Assembly (NCBI GenBank): GCA_018622675.1
Contig: CP076020.1
Span: 372,001-436,000 of the forward strand
Direction: 5' to 3'
Origin: Mycoplasmatota bacterium
GTDB taxonomy: Bacteria; Bacillota_I; Bacilli_A; Izemoplasmatales; Hujiaoplasmataceae
DNA: 64,000 nt
Positions 26,966 to 36,328 of the stretch are shown in pieces. Position numbers and translations under genes: made by a program. The notes beneath the pieces are model-generated. The model saw nothing but the letters and a program-made list of their open reading frames with translations, was not told the DNA's origin and ran no database searches. Positions within the stretch are counted from its first letter, which is position 1; each line of letters opens with the position of its first letter.

Positions 26966-27829
26966 TTATTCTTGATGTAATAATAAAATCATTTCTCTTA
27001 AAGTTTTAGCAGCAACAGCTGTTGAAACTTCAGTAGGATCAATCTTTGGTGCTAATTCTACAATGTCTGCACCTACTACATTGTTTAATTTTTCAAATAA
27101 TTTTGTGGCATGTAATAACTCTTTGTAAGTTAATCCACCTGGTTCAGGTGTTCCTGTTCCAGGGAAAACTGATGGATCTAAACAATCTAAGTCAATGGTG
27201 ATATATACTGGAGAATCTTTGATTTCATCAATGATATCTTCTAAGGTATCAATGGTGAATTTTTCCATGTATGTATGACCTGCTTTAGCAAACTCAAATT
27301 CATGTTTGTCCCCACTACGAATCCCAAATTGATAAATCTTGTTATCGCCTAAGATGTCATAACAACGTTTAATGACCGTTGCATGTGATAATTTCATGCC
27401 TAAGAATTCATCTCTTAAGTCTGTATGTGCGTCAATATGGATGAGTTTTAAATCTGGGTATTTTTCATGATAAGCCTTAACCACTGGGTAAGTGACTAAA
27501 TGTTCCCCACCAACCATCATGACTTTTTTTTCATCATTGATGATGTTTTTAGCTGTTTCATAAATAGTAGTAAGTGATGTTTTCACATCTCCCATTGGAA
27601 TGTCTAAATCACCGATATCTGCTGTTTTATAATCTTTTAAATCCATGTCTTTGTAAGGTGAATACCATTCAATGCCTATAGATTCTACTCTAATGGCATT
27701 GCCGGCAAACCTTGTGCCTGGACGGTAAGATGTGGTTGTGTCTAATGGTGCAGAGAATAAGACAACTTTTGAGTCTTTGTATTCAGCATCACATGATTGA
27801 AATGATAAATCTACTTTTTTATAATTCAT
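26966..27829 (-). CDS. speB: Agmatinase (agmatine ureohydrolase)
   Basis: A 287-residue binuclear-manganese ureohydrolase that splits agmatine into putrescine and urea. Metal-ligand motifs are GGEH (His110), DAHTD (133-137) and DLDCLDP (213-219 region), followed by GTGTPEPGG, which is typical of agmatinase. The upstream decarboxylase supplies agmatine. The frame extends upstream into that gene, but ATG 27829 has GAGGA in front and follows the upstream stop by one base, so it is chosen. Confidence 0.92.
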   Translation of the reverse strand: MNYKKVDLSFQSCDAEYKDSKVVLFSAPLDTTTSYRPGTRFAGNAIRVESIGIEWYSPYKDMDLKDYKTADIGDLDIPMGDVKTSLTTIYETAKNIINDEKKVMMVGGEHLVTYPVVKAYHEKYPDLKLIHIDAHTDLRDEFLGMKLSHATVIKRCYDILGDNKIYQFGIRSGDKHEFEFAKAGHTYMEKFTIDTLEDIIDEIKDSPVYITIDLDCLDPSVFPGTGTPEPGGLTYKELLHATKLFEKLNNVVGADIVELAPKIDPTEVSTAVAAKTLREMILLLHQE

Positions 27830-27830
27830 A

Positions 27831-29315
27831 TTAATCTTCCTCACTAAATTTGGTCCAATTTTCTTTATCAACGATGGTGATCATCGCATCTTCTAAGTCA
27901 CTTTGTAAAGCTTTGCTTTTGTTTGAATAAAATTTGATGTCATCAATAACATCTTGGGTAATGACCTCTCCAGGAATGACGATAGGAATACCTGGTGGGT
28001 AAATCATCACTGATTCACCAGCAACTTCATTGACAGCGTCATCTAAAGAAACAATTAATTTAGGTGCATGATAAGCATCCCTTGGTCTTGAATAGGTTTC
28101 TGGGAACATATATTCAAAGACAACTTTAGGAAATTTATCACGAACATCATTATAGTCATCTGATAGTTGTTTGAATCCATTATATAGTCTGTCTAAGTCT
28201 TTCTTGCTAGTACCAATGGTTAGAATGGCAAGAACAATGTGTGATTCAGCCAACTCTAATTGGATATTATATTTTTCCTTCATCAATTGATAAACCTCAA
28301 AACCAGATAAACCTAATTCAGATACTTTGATGATGATTTTGGTTTCATCAAAACCAAAACAACCTTTTTTCTGAATGTATTCTTTATCAATGACTTTAAT
28401 TCCAGGAATGTCTTTCATTTTCTCTCTGGTTTCATCGGCCATTTCTAAAAGTTTGGCAATCCGTTCTTCACCTTTGAAAAACATGGTTTTTCTAGCCACA
28501 TCAATACTTGCCATCAAAAGTGAACTTGGTGATGTTGATTGTAACATATTTAAGGTTGCACGTAAGCGTTGGTGGTTGATTCTTTTACCTAAGGTCAAGA
28601 TAACAGAAGATTGTGTGAATGAACCTGCGGTTTTATGCATTGAGGTTGCGGAAATATCAGCACCGGCTTCCATGGCAGATAAAGGCATTTTTTGCGAAAA
28701 ATAAAACTGAGCGCCATGGGCTTCATCAGCCATGACGATGATATCATTCTCATGGGCATAGTCTGTAATTTTCTTTAAGTCAGAAACCACCCCAAAATAG
28801 GTTGGGTTAATGACAAAGACTGCGACAGCATCTGGGTTTTCTTCGATGGCCTTTTTGACTGATTCAAAAGAGATGTCATTGGCAATCCCTAATTCTTGAT
28901 CGATATTTGGTTTAATAAATACTGGAACGGCTCCTGAAAGGATTAAACCATTAATGACTGACTTATGTACATTTCTTGGTAGGATTATTTTATCGTTGGC
29001 TTTACATACACTCATAATCATAGCTAAAATTCCAGTGGTTGTTCCATTGGTTAGAAAATATGATTTATCAGCCTTACATGCATCAGCCATTAAGTTTTCA
29101 GCATCACGGATAACGCCAGTTGGTTTGTTTAAATGGTCTAAACCTATAGGGGAATTGGAATCTAATAAATAGGTTCTTTTTCCAATATATTTGATTAAAT
29201 CATTTTCAATTTTACCCAGTTTATGACCAGGCACATCAAATGGTGCCACCTTACTTTTGCCATATTCTTTTAACTTGGTAAAAAATGGCGTTTTATTGTG
29301 TTTTTTGTTTATCAT
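27831..29315 (-). CDS. speA: Arginine decarboxylase (Orn/Lys/Arg decarboxylase family)
   Basis: A 494-residue PLP-dependent decarboxylase of the Gram-positive SpeA type. Signs are an N-terminal PGHK (29-32), YFLTNGTTTGILA, the cofactor-binding DEAHG (197-201) and the PLP lysine in SMHKTAGSFTQ (Lys228). A C-terminal domain with AGESVMIYPPGIPIVIPGE is also conserved. Family members decarboxylate Arg, Lys or Orn; the adjoining agmatinase strongly favours arginine. The two genes form one putrescine-forming operon. Confidence 0.9.
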   Translation of the reverse strand: MINKKHNKTPFFTKLKEYGKSKVAPFDVPGHKLGKIENDLIKYIGKRTYLLDSNSPIGLDHLNKPTGVIRDAENLMADACKADKSYFLTNGTTTGILAMIMSVCKANDKIILPRNVHKSVINGLILSGAVPVFIKPNIDQELGIANDISFESVKKAIEENPDAVAVFVINPTYFGVVSDLKKITDYAHENDIIVMADEAHGAQFYFSQKMPLSAMEAGADISATSMHKTAGSFTQSSVILTLGKRINHQRLRATLNMLQSTSPSSLLMASIDVARKTMFFKGEERIAKLLEMADETREKMKDIPGIKVIDKEYIQKKGCFGFDETKIIIKVSELGLSGFEVYQLMKEKYNIQLELAESHIVLAILTIGTSKKDLDRLYNGFKQLSDDYNDVRDKFPKVVFEYMFPETYSRPRDAYHAPKLIVSLDDAVNEVAGESVMIYPPGIPIVIPGEVITQDVIDDIKFYSNKSKALQSDLEDAMITIVDKENWTKFSEED

Positions 29316-29487
29316 AACATCCCCTTCTTATACTTGTATTTCAATAAGAAAATAATACCACAAAATTGACAAATTGCAATAAAAAATGTCTCGTTAAAAT
29401 AATTATTTTTTCTTTTAAAAAGTAATCAATAAATGTTAAGCATCATTTGACTCTTATTATATAATAGAAAGGCACTATTTCCAAATA

Positions 29488-29516
29488 TTGTAGTGAAAGA
29501 TAAGTCTTTTTATGAT
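29488..29516 (+). promoter_or_regulatory. Candidate promoter of the chorismate mutase gene
   Basis: TTGTAG and TATGAT are separated by 17 bases within the divergent intergenic region 29316-29538; the rest of that region shows only AT-rich sequence. Confidence 0.45.
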
Positions 29517-29538
29517 AAAATAAATTCAGGAGTATGCC

Positions 29539-29802
29539 ATGAAAAAATATAGAGAAAAACTGAATCAAATTGATGATGAAATCCGTCGTTTATTTATTGA
29601 ACGAATGAAAGTCATTCAAGATATTGCAAAATATAAAAAAGAAAACAATATAAATGTTGAAGATAAATCAAGAGAAAAAGAAATGATCGATCGGATTGAT
29701 ATGAATGATCCTTTACTTAAGGATTTATATATTCGTGTCTTAACAGAGATGATTTCTGTCTCTAAGATTTATCAAGAGACAATTAAAGAGGAGGTCCTAT
29801 GA
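29539..29802 (+). CDS. Chorismate mutase, AroQ type
   Basis: An 87-residue single-domain all-helical chorismate mutase, which converts chorismate to prephenate. The pattern LNQIDDEIRRLFIERMKVIQDIAKYK, shown as residues 8-33, has the Arg and Lys residues used in the active site, and RVLTEMISVSKIYQ forms the last helix. No other aromatic amino acid gene is seen in this window. It overlaps the threonine aldolase gene by four bases, so the two are coexpressed. Confidence 0.87.
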   Translation: MKKYREKLNQIDDEIRRLFIERMKVIQDIAKYKKENNINVEDKSREKEMIDRIDMNDPLLKDLYIRVLTEMISVSKIYQETIKEEVL

Positions 29803-30812
29803 GATATATTGATTTAAGAAGCGATACAGTTACAAAACCAACAGAAGAAATGCGACAAGCCATGATGAGTGCAATGGTAGGAGATGATGTATTTAGTGAC
29901 GATCCAACCATGAATGAGTTAGAAGACTTGGTAGCTAAAACATTAGGTAAAGAAGCTGGGGTGTTTATACCTTCAGGAACGTTTTCAAATCAACTGGCTT
30001 TGTTTACTCATTGTAAACAAGGTGATGAGGTGATTGTGGATCAGTTCGCCCATATTGTCCAACATGAATCAGGGGCATCACCTGTCATATCAGGGGTACA
30101 GTTATTTACTTTAGAAAGTGACCTTGGTATTTGGGATTTGAAAAAAATGGAAAAAATGATTAAGAAGCGAACGATTTCTACCACCAATACAAAATTAATT
30201 TGTATAGAAAATGCTTATAACGGAAGAGCACTATCTTTAGATTACTTTGATGAGGTAAGTAAAATCGCTAAAAAGCATGAATTAAAAGTGCATTTAGATG
30301 GTGCGAGAATCTTCAATGCAGCGGTTGCATTAAATGTTGATGTATCTGAGATAGCCAAATATGCTGATACAGTCAGTGTTTGTTTATCCAAAGGTCTTTG
30401 TGCTCCTGTTGGATCAGTTCTTGTAGGAACAAAGGAGTTTGTTGAACAAGCTAGAATGAGAAGAAAAATAATGGGCGGCGGTATGCGCCAAGTTGGTATT
30501 TTGGCAGCTGCTGGTAAAATAGCTATAGAAAAAATGTCGAAAAGATTGATTGAAGATCATGAAAATGCTGAATATATGGCCAACCTTCTAAGAAATATTC
30601 CAAATATTGTTATTGATGAAAGACAAAGAGACATTAACATGGTATTTTTTGATATTGATGATGATAGAAAATTTGCTTTGGAAGATTACATGTTTGAAAA
30701 TGGTGTAAAGATCCTTGAATATGAAGATGGTTTTAGATTTGTTGCACATCATGATTTAGATAGAAAAGACATAAAAATAGCAATTGATTTAGTTGAAAAA
30801 TACTTTCAATAA
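29799..30812 (+). CDS. ltaE: L-threonine aldolase, low specificity
   Basis: A 337-residue PLP enzyme that splits threonine or allo-threonine into glycine and acetaldehyde. Signatures are the start IDLRSDTVTKPTEEMRQAM, GDDVFSDDPT, IPSGTFSNQLAL, HLDGARIFNAAVAL and the PLP lysine in CLSKGLCAPVGS (Lys198). The length is normal. It is coupled to the chorismate mutase gene by an ATGA-type overlap. Confidence 0.94.
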   Translation: MRYIDLRSDTVTKPTEEMRQAMMSAMVGDDVFSDDPTMNELEDLVAKTLGKEAGVFIPSGTFSNQLALFTHCKQGDEVIVDQFAHIVQHESGASPVISGVQLFTLESDLGIWDLKKMEKMIKKRTISTTNTKLICIENAYNGRALSLDYFDEVSKIAKKHELKVHLDGARIFNAAVALNVDVSEIAKYADTVSVCLSKGLCAPVGSVLVGTKEFVEQARMRRKIMGGGMRQVGILAAAGKIAIEKMSKRLIEDHENAEYMANLLRNIPNIVIDERQRDINMVFFDIDDDRKFALEDYMFENGVKILEYEDGFRFVAHHDLDRKDIKIAIDLVEKYFQ

Positions 30813-30840
30813 CAAGTGTTATTTATTATTAAAAAAAAGT

Positions 30841-30869
30841 TTGTTTTGGTATTTTGATTATGTTATAAT
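30841..30869 (+). promoter_or_regulatory. Promoter of the RNF operon
   Basis: TTGTTT (30841-30846), 17-base spacer, TATAAT (30864-30869) preceded by TGT. The first gene starts at 30911 after a GGAGGA site. Confidence 0.7.
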
Positions 30870-30910
30870 ACTAACGTTCTAATTGAAAATAATTAAATGG
30901 AGGATAGATA

Positions 30911-32212
30911 ATGATTTTTCACAAAGCAAAAGGGATACAAATTGATGGAAAAAAAGAACTTTGTAAAAAAAGTCCTTTAGTAGAATATTTAAATCCTGAT
31001 ACAGTTTATATCCCGTTGGTTCGTAGAAGTTTGAAACTTGAACCACAAGTCAAAGTCGGAGACTTAGTAAAAATTGGACAAGTCGTTGCTAAATTTAAAA
31101 CTTATGCTTCATTCATTACACACGCTAGTGTGAGCGGTGAAGTGAAATCAATTAAAAAAGTTTGGCATTCATCTGGTAAGATGGTTGATGCCATTGAAAT
31201 TGAAAACGACCATAAGAATACTTTAGATGAAAGTATTAAAGAAAGAAAAAATGTTAATGAACTAACTCGAGAAGAGTTGATTGATATTATGATGGATGCC
31301 GGATTAACTGGTCTAGGCGGAGCAGGTTTCCCATCTTATATTAAATATCAAACTAAGGAAAAAATTGATACAGTAATCATTAATGCTGTTGAATGCGAAC
31401 CTTATATCACTTGCGATTATCAGTTCATATTAAAGTATCCCGAGAAATTGTTAAGGGGTGCGACTTATATGATGCGCGCAGCTGATGCAGATGAAGTTGT
31501 CATTGCTTATAAAGCGTATAATAAAAAAATTGAAGAGGAACTTAATCAATTATCTGATCAATATCCACATGTTAAGTTATCTCCAGTTAAAGATATTTAT
31601 CCAGCAGGTTGGGAAAAATACATTGTTGAGCAAGTGACTGGTAAATCTTATAAATCTTTACCAGCAGAAGCAGGCGTTATTGTCAATAACTCTGCAACAG
31701 CAATTGTGTATGCTGATGCTGTTGAAAAAAATATCCCTTTGATTTCTAGACCTATTAGTATTACAGGTGAAGGCATCAATGATCCAAAAACTTTCTTTGC
31801 GCCAATTGGTACAAAAGTGAGTGAACTAATTGAACAATGCGGTGGCTATGTTGATGGTTTAGACCCTATGCAAGCAAATTATATTGCTGGTGGCCCAATG
31901 ACAGGTCGTGCTATATTTATTGACGATTTAGTCTTGGATGATACTTTAGGTGCAGTGATCATCAAACCGTTTGTCACATGGGATTATCCTGAATGTTTAG
32001 GGTGTGGACGTTGTGCAGATGTTTGCCCGGTTTATTTAACACCAACAGAAATCAAAAAAGCATTTGAAAGAAAAGATGTTAAATTATTAGGATATTTAGA
32101 TGCAAATAAATGTATGCAATGTGGACTATGTTCTTATGTTTGTCCATCACATGTAGAAATATCAGAAGCAGTTGGTAAGGGTATTGACTTACTAAGGAAA
32201 GGAGCTAAATAA
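30911..32212 (+). CDS. rnfC: RNF complex subunit RnfC
   Basis: The 433-residue peripheral subunit of the RNF ferredoxin:NAD+ oxidoreductase, which binds NADH/FMN and two 4Fe-4S clusters. The nucleotide-binding stretch AGLTGLGGAGFPSYIKY is near 133, and the clusters are bound by CLGCGRCADVC (362-372) and CMQCGLCSYVC (401-411). The long N-terminal extension of proteobacterial RnfC is absent. It is the first gene of a seven-gene operon ending at 36618, with an overlap of one base to rnfD. Confidence 0.95.
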   Translation: MIFHKAKGIQIDGKKELCKKSPLVEYLNPDTVYIPLVRRSLKLEPQVKVGDLVKIGQVVAKFKTYASFITHASVSGEVKSIKKVWHSSGKMVDAIEIENDHKNTLDESIKERKNVNELTREELIDIMMDAGLTGLGGAGFPSYIKYQTKEKIDTVIINAVECEPYITCDYQFILKYPEKLLRGATYMMRAADADEVVIAYKAYNKKIEEELNQLSDQYPHVKLSPVKDIYPAGWEKYIVEQVTGKSYKSLPAEAGVIVNNSATAIVYADAVEKNIPLISRPISITGEGINDPKTFFAPIGTKVSELIEQCGGYVDGLDPMQANYIAGGPMTGRAIFIDDLVLDDTLGAVIIKPFVTWDYPECLGCGRCADVCPVYLTPTEIKKAFERKDVKLLGYLDANKCMQCGLCSYVCPSHVEISEAVGKGIDLLRKGAK

Positions 32213-33411
32213 TGGCTAGATTCGCTGGCGGTAAAGCCCCGTTCTTAAGATTATCGGATGAAAAGGGCAAAAATACAAACACCATCATGAGAGATTTCAT
32301 GATTGCCTTATTACCAGTTGTCTTATTTAGTTGGTATAAAAACGGTATTCAAGTATATATAGATGGTAATATTAATTTCTTTGAAATGTTATATCCATTA
32401 TTTTTAATTCTTATGGGTGGTTTCTTATCAGTTGTCATGGAAGGAATATTCTTCTATATTACTGACAAGAAAAATAGAAATTTAAATGATATTTTAAGAA
32501 AACTATCAACATCATACGCTGCAATTCCTGGTGTTATATTGGCTTTATTATTGCCTGTTTATACACCGATTTGGGTATTGATGTTTGCGACATTTATTGC
32601 AACTATTGTTGGTAAAATGTTATTTGGTGGTTTTGGACATAATATCTTTAACCCAGCATTACTTGGTTATGCAATTGTAGGATTTACATTATCTGGTTTC
32701 ATTACAGATGCAGGTGGTGTATTAAATGGATCAGAAATTTTAGTTGATACTTATGCAGGAGCAACACCTTTAGGAATATTTGCACAATTTAGAAATACGG
32801 GTGAAGCTTTTTCATTTGCTGCTCTAGTTGAACCTTATGGGAACTTATGGGATTTCTTCATTGGAACGATTCCTGGTGCTTTAGGAGAAACATCTGCTTT
32901 AGCAATTCTTATTGGTGGTGTTTGGCTTGTAGCTAGAAAAATTATTAAATGGTATACACCAGTTATTTACGTAGGAACAGTCTTTGTTATATCATGGATT
33001 ATTGGTATGATTGCTGGCGATGCAGGATTATGGTTCCCAACTTATTCAATTTTAAGTGGTGGAGTGATGTTTGCTGCAGTATTCATGATTACTGAACCAG
33101 TTACAACACCAACTAATTCATTAGGAAAAATTGTCTTTGCATTATTCCTTGGTGTTTTAACAGTCTTATTTAGATTTGTAGGAAATTTACCAGAAGGTGT
33201 TGGAACATCATTGATTTTAATGAACATCTTTGCTATTCCAATTGATACATATAGCGGAATTATTAGAACAAAAGGCTTTAAAAAACCCGGTTTATCTTTT
33301 ATTTCGGTTTTAGCTGGGATTTTCTTAATCATCGCCGCTTATACAATTATAGCATCTGTGAATATGTATACTGCGTTTTTACCAATCATTAATATTTGGC
33401 AGGTGATATAA
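32212..33411 (+). CDS. rnfD: RNF complex subunit RnfD
   Basis: A 399-residue integral membrane subunit of the RNF complex with about nine to ten helices. Covalent FMN binding is expected at the Thr in DTYAGATPLG (Thr185). FGGFGHNIFNPALLGYA and MITEPVTTPTNSLGKI are conserved family segments. It is somewhat longer than usual. Start and stop overlap with the neighbouring genes, so translation is coupled. Confidence 0.94.
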   Translation: MARFAGGKAPFLRLSDEKGKNTNTIMRDFMIALLPVVLFSWYKNGIQVYIDGNINFFEMLYPLFLILMGGFLSVVMEGIFFYITDKKNRNLNDILRKLSTSYAAIPGVILALLLPVYTPIWVLMFATFIATIVGKMLFGGFGHNIFNPALLGYAIVGFTLSGFITDAGGVLNGSEILVDTYAGATPLGIFAQFRNTGEAFSFAALVEPYGNLWDFFIGTIPGALGETSALAILIGGVWLVARKIIKWYTPVIYVGTVFVISWIIGMIAGDAGLWFPTYSILSGGVMFAAVFMITEPVTTPTNSLGKIVFALFLGVLTVLFRFVGNLPEGVGTSLILMNIFAIPIDTYSGIIRTKGFKKPGLSFISVLAGIFLIIAAYTIIASVNMYTAFLPIINIWQVI

Positions 33412-33412
33412 A

Positions 33413-34549
33413 ATGAAAGAATTATTAAATAAAAAAGGATTAATTATCGGTTTATCACTGATATTACTAATAGTTTTTGTTTTTGGTGGGATGTATTCTC
33501 GCTATATGACAAAACAAATTGATGTTCATGAAGTTGAACGTTACGAATCTTCTTTAGTTGAATTAGTTGACGATGGTGAAAGTTTAGAAGACTTTGAATC
33601 AGAAGGGGCTAATTTATCTTATCAAATTCCTGGAAGTGAAGATGAATATTCACCTGAATTAATTGAAGCTTATACGGTTTTAGATGATTCTGGTGATGAG
33701 ATAGCTGTGATATATGTTATTGAAACCATTGGTAGAAATGAAGGTGTAAGAGCGGCTTATGCTATTTCACTTGAAAATGATGAATTACTTGGAATGAAAA
33801 CTATTTCAAATAATGAAACACCAAGCTTTTTCGGAAGATTAAATGATCGTTTCTATAGACAATTTGTTGATAAAGATATGGATGTTATAGATTTTTCTAT
33901 CGATGCTGTATCTGGAGCAACTTATTCATCATTAGCCTTTGAAACAGGGATGAAATTTGCTAGAGAATTATATGCGGAAGATTATGGCTTTGAAATTATT
34001 AATGTCATATTAGAGATTAACTCTTTAGAATATAATTCTGATTTAGATACAATAAATGATTATCAATTTGTAGCCGAAATTACTTTTGATGAAGATAATA
34101 AAACATCAGTTATTCAACTAGATGGTGATTTCAACTACATTGGAACTGAAAGTGGCGACGAAGTTACACAAGCAGTGAAAGATGCACTTCCAGTCTTTGT
34201 TCCAGATGCTAATCTAATCAACACAGATGTTACGATCAATAATTATGATTCAGCAACAAGAAAATTAACTGTATCTGTTAGTGGTTTTTCTAGTAGTGGT
34301 GTAACAATAGATTTACTTATTGATGAAAGTTTAGATTCTGTTACTAGCATTGAGTATGTTTCATCAGGCGAATCATACTATGAACAACCTCAAGGTTCTG
34401 TTGAAAATGGTTTTGTTGATACTTACAATAATGATGGTAGTATTGACTCAGTAGATGATTATGCAGGAGCAACTATTACTGCAAATGCAATGAAAACAGT
34501 TATTGAATGGATTCAATCATTTGAATCAAGTTTGAATGGAGGTAACTAA
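33413..34549 (+). CDS. FMN-binding protein with two FMN_bind domains (RnfG-like extra subunit)
   Basis: A 378-residue protein with one N-terminal membrane helix (about 9-28) and a large outer part. It carries two likely FMN attachment motifs: SGATYSS (Thr170) and AGATITA (Thr354). It lies exactly where rnfG is expected, but a second, normal RnfG follows. It may be a duplicated and extended RnfG that adds flavins to the complex on the outer side. A standard RNF operon has one RnfG. FMN attachment needs ApbE, which is not seen in the window. Confidence 0.8.
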   Translation: MKELLNKKGLIIGLSLILLIVFVFGGMYSRYMTKQIDVHEVERYESSLVELVDDGESLEDFESEGANLSYQIPGSEDEYSPELIEAYTVLDDSGDEIAVIYVIETIGRNEGVRAAYAISLENDELLGMKTISNNETPSFFGRLNDRFYRQFVDKDMDVIDFSIDAVSGATYSSLAFETGMKFARELYAEDYGFEIINVILEINSLEYNSDLDTINDYQFVAEITFDEDNKTSVIQLDGDFNYIGTESGDEVTQAVKDALPVFVPDANLINTDVTINNYDSATRKLTVSVSGFSSSGVTIDLLIDESLDSVTSIEYVSSGESYYEQPQGSVENGFVDTYNNDGSIDSVDDYAGATITANAMKTVIEWIQSFESSLNGGN

Positions 34550-34550
34550 G

Positions 34551-35078
34551 ATGAAAAAAGATAATGGTTTAATTTCAGGTTTAGTTTTACTTTCATTAGG
34601 TTTAATTTGTGGTTTATTACTTGCTTTGGTTAATGGTCTTACTGCAGATCGTATCGAAGCTGAAGAGTTAAAACTTAAATTTGAAGCAATTGAAGAATTT
34701 TATGATATCGATGAGTTTGACTTAGAAGAAGTGATCTTGGATAATGGATCAATTTATGTGCTAAAAAATAAAAGTACATCTGATATAGAACACCTTGTTT
34801 ACTCTTTAAGAGCTAAAGGTTATGGTGATGATGTAGAAATGCTTGTCGCTGTTAATGATGATTTATCAGTTGAAGGTTATACAGTAACTTATCAAAATGA
34901 ATCTCCAGGTATTGGAACGAAGATTGTTGGTAACGATTTTAATTACAATCAAGCAGATGATTTATCATCATTTGATAGTATCTCTGGAGCTACTGTTTCA
35001 TCCTCTGCTGTAAAAGCAATCTTTAATGAAGTTGCTGGAAGAGCAGCAGATGACTTTGGAGGTGGTTTAGATGAATAA
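34551..35078 (+). CDS. rnfG: RNF complex subunit RnfG
   Basis: A 175-residue RnfG with one membrane anchor (about 8-28) and an FMN-binding domain. Covalent FMN is expected at Thr148 in SGATVSS. NESPGIGTKI is the other family motif. The start at 34551 is set by GGAGGT at 34538-34543; the in-frame ATG at 34536 overlaps that site. It overlaps rnfE by eight bases. Confidence 0.93.
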   Translation: MKKDNGLISGLVLLSLGLICGLLLALVNGLTADRIEAEELKLKFEAIEEFYDIDEFDLEEVILDNGSIYVLKNKSTSDIEHLVYSLRAKGYGDDVEMLVAVNDDLSVEGYTVTYQNESPGIGTKIVGNDFNYNQADDLSSFDSISGATVSSSAVKAIFNEVAGRAADDFGGGLDE

Positions 35079-35748
35079 AAAAGATAATTTCTTAAAAGGT
35101 ATATTAAAAGAAAATCCATTATTTGTATCATTGCTTGGTATGTGTCCTTCCTTAGCTGTAACAACATCAGTTGAAAATGCATTAGGAATGACAGTGGCAG
35201 TTGTATTCGTTTTGGTATTATCGAATTTTATCATTTCACTCATAATGAGCAGTGAAAAATTAGCAGCACTAGTTAAGCCGGTTAGAATTCCTGTTTATAT
35301 CGTTGTTATTGCTACATTGGTTACTGTTGTTGAAATGTTAATGCATGCTTATTTAATTAATTTATACAAATCATTAGGTATTTTCATTCCTTTAATTGTT
35401 GTAAACTGTATTATTTTAGGTAGAGCAGAAGCGTTTGCGTCAGAAAATAAACCAGTAGATTCTATTATAGATGGCTTGGGAATGGCTTTAGGATTTGGTG
35501 TTGCTATTGTAACAGTGAGTATCTTTAGAGAGTTCCTAGGAACTGGATTATTAACAATTTGGGGAAATCTTCAAATAAATTTAAACTTTATTTTTGATTT
35601 CTTAAGAATGAGTCCTGTGGGCATGTTTACTCAACCAGCAGGTGCATTTATTTCACTAGGATTTATCCTTGCAGTCATTGCTGCAGTGTCTGCTAAAAGA
35701 CAAGAAAAACAATTAAAACAAGCAAAGGAAGTGAAAGCTAATGTCTGA
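35071..35748 (+). CDS. rnfE: RNF complex subunit RnfE
   Basis: A 225-residue membrane subunit with about six helices, homologous to RnfA and NqrD. Conserved segments are NPLFVSLLGMCPSLAVTTS at the start, IFIPLIVVNCIILGRAEAFA with the NC motif tied to the iron centre between RnfA and RnfE, and the hydrophobic C-terminal helices. A GGAGGTGG site precedes ATG. Confidence 0.94.
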   Translation: MNKKDNFLKGILKENPLFVSLLGMCPSLAVTTSVENALGMTVAVVFVLVLSNFIISLIMSSEKLAALVKPVRIPVYIVVIATLVTVVEMLMHAYLINLYKSLGIFIPLIVVNCIILGRAEAFASENKPVDSIIDGLGMALGFGVAIVTVSIFREFLGTGLLTIWGNLQINLNFIFDFLRMSPVGMFTQPAGAFISLGFILAVIAAVSAKRQEKQLKQAKEVKANV

Positions 35749-36328
35749 TCTAATTGCTCTAGCCTTTTCGGCTTTCATATTACAAAATATTATATTAACT
35801 CAATTCTTAGGAATTTGTCCTTTTATTGGGGTATCAACAAAAAGAAGTTCAGCTTTAGGTATGGGATTAGCGGTTATTTTCGTTATGTTAATTTCTTCTT
35901 CAGTAACTTGGTTATTATATAACTTTGTTTTAGTTGAATTTGAAATCACTTATTTACGAACAATTGTATTTATATTAGTTATTGCTGCACTTGTTCAAAT
36001 GGTTGAAACATTCTTAAAAAAAGTTGCACCACCTTTATATAAAGCATTAGGAATTTATTTGCCTTTAATCACAACCAATTGTGCAATCCTTGGTGTGGCT
36101 GTCTTAAATATTACTAATGAACATACTTTTGTTGAAATGTTAGTTTATACAACATTTATTGGTATTGGCTTCTTATTTGTGATTTATATTTTCTCAATGA
36201 TGAGAGAAAAATTAGATCACGCCCCAGTTCCAAAAGCTTTTAAAGGGGCACCAATAGCTTTAATCGTTGCAGCAGTATTAGCAATCATCTTTACAAGATT
36301 TGGAGGATTGATTGAATGGATTTTATAA
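35741..36328 (+). CDS. rnfA: RNF complex subunit RnfA
   Basis: A 195-residue membrane subunit with six helices, paired with RnfE. Conserved segments are NIILTQFLGICPFIGVS and LGIYLPLITTNCAILGVAVLN, with the two cysteines that hold the intramembrane iron centre. The 13-base overlap with rnfB and the eight-base overlap with rnfE show tight coupling. Confidence 0.95.
   Translation: MSDLIALAFSAFILQNIILTQFLGICPFIGVSTKRSSALGMGLAVIFVMLISSSVTWLLYNFVLVEFEITYLRTIVFILVIAALVQMVETFLKKVAPPLYKALGIYLPLITTNCAILGVAVLNITNEHTFVEMLVYTTFIGIGFLFVIYIFSMMREKLDHAPVPKAFKGAPIALIVAAVLAIIFTRFGGLIEWIL

Noticed and set aside
29447-29465. TTGACT...TATAAT promoter
   Set aside because: The two boxes are only seven bases apart, which is too short for a sigma-A promoter.
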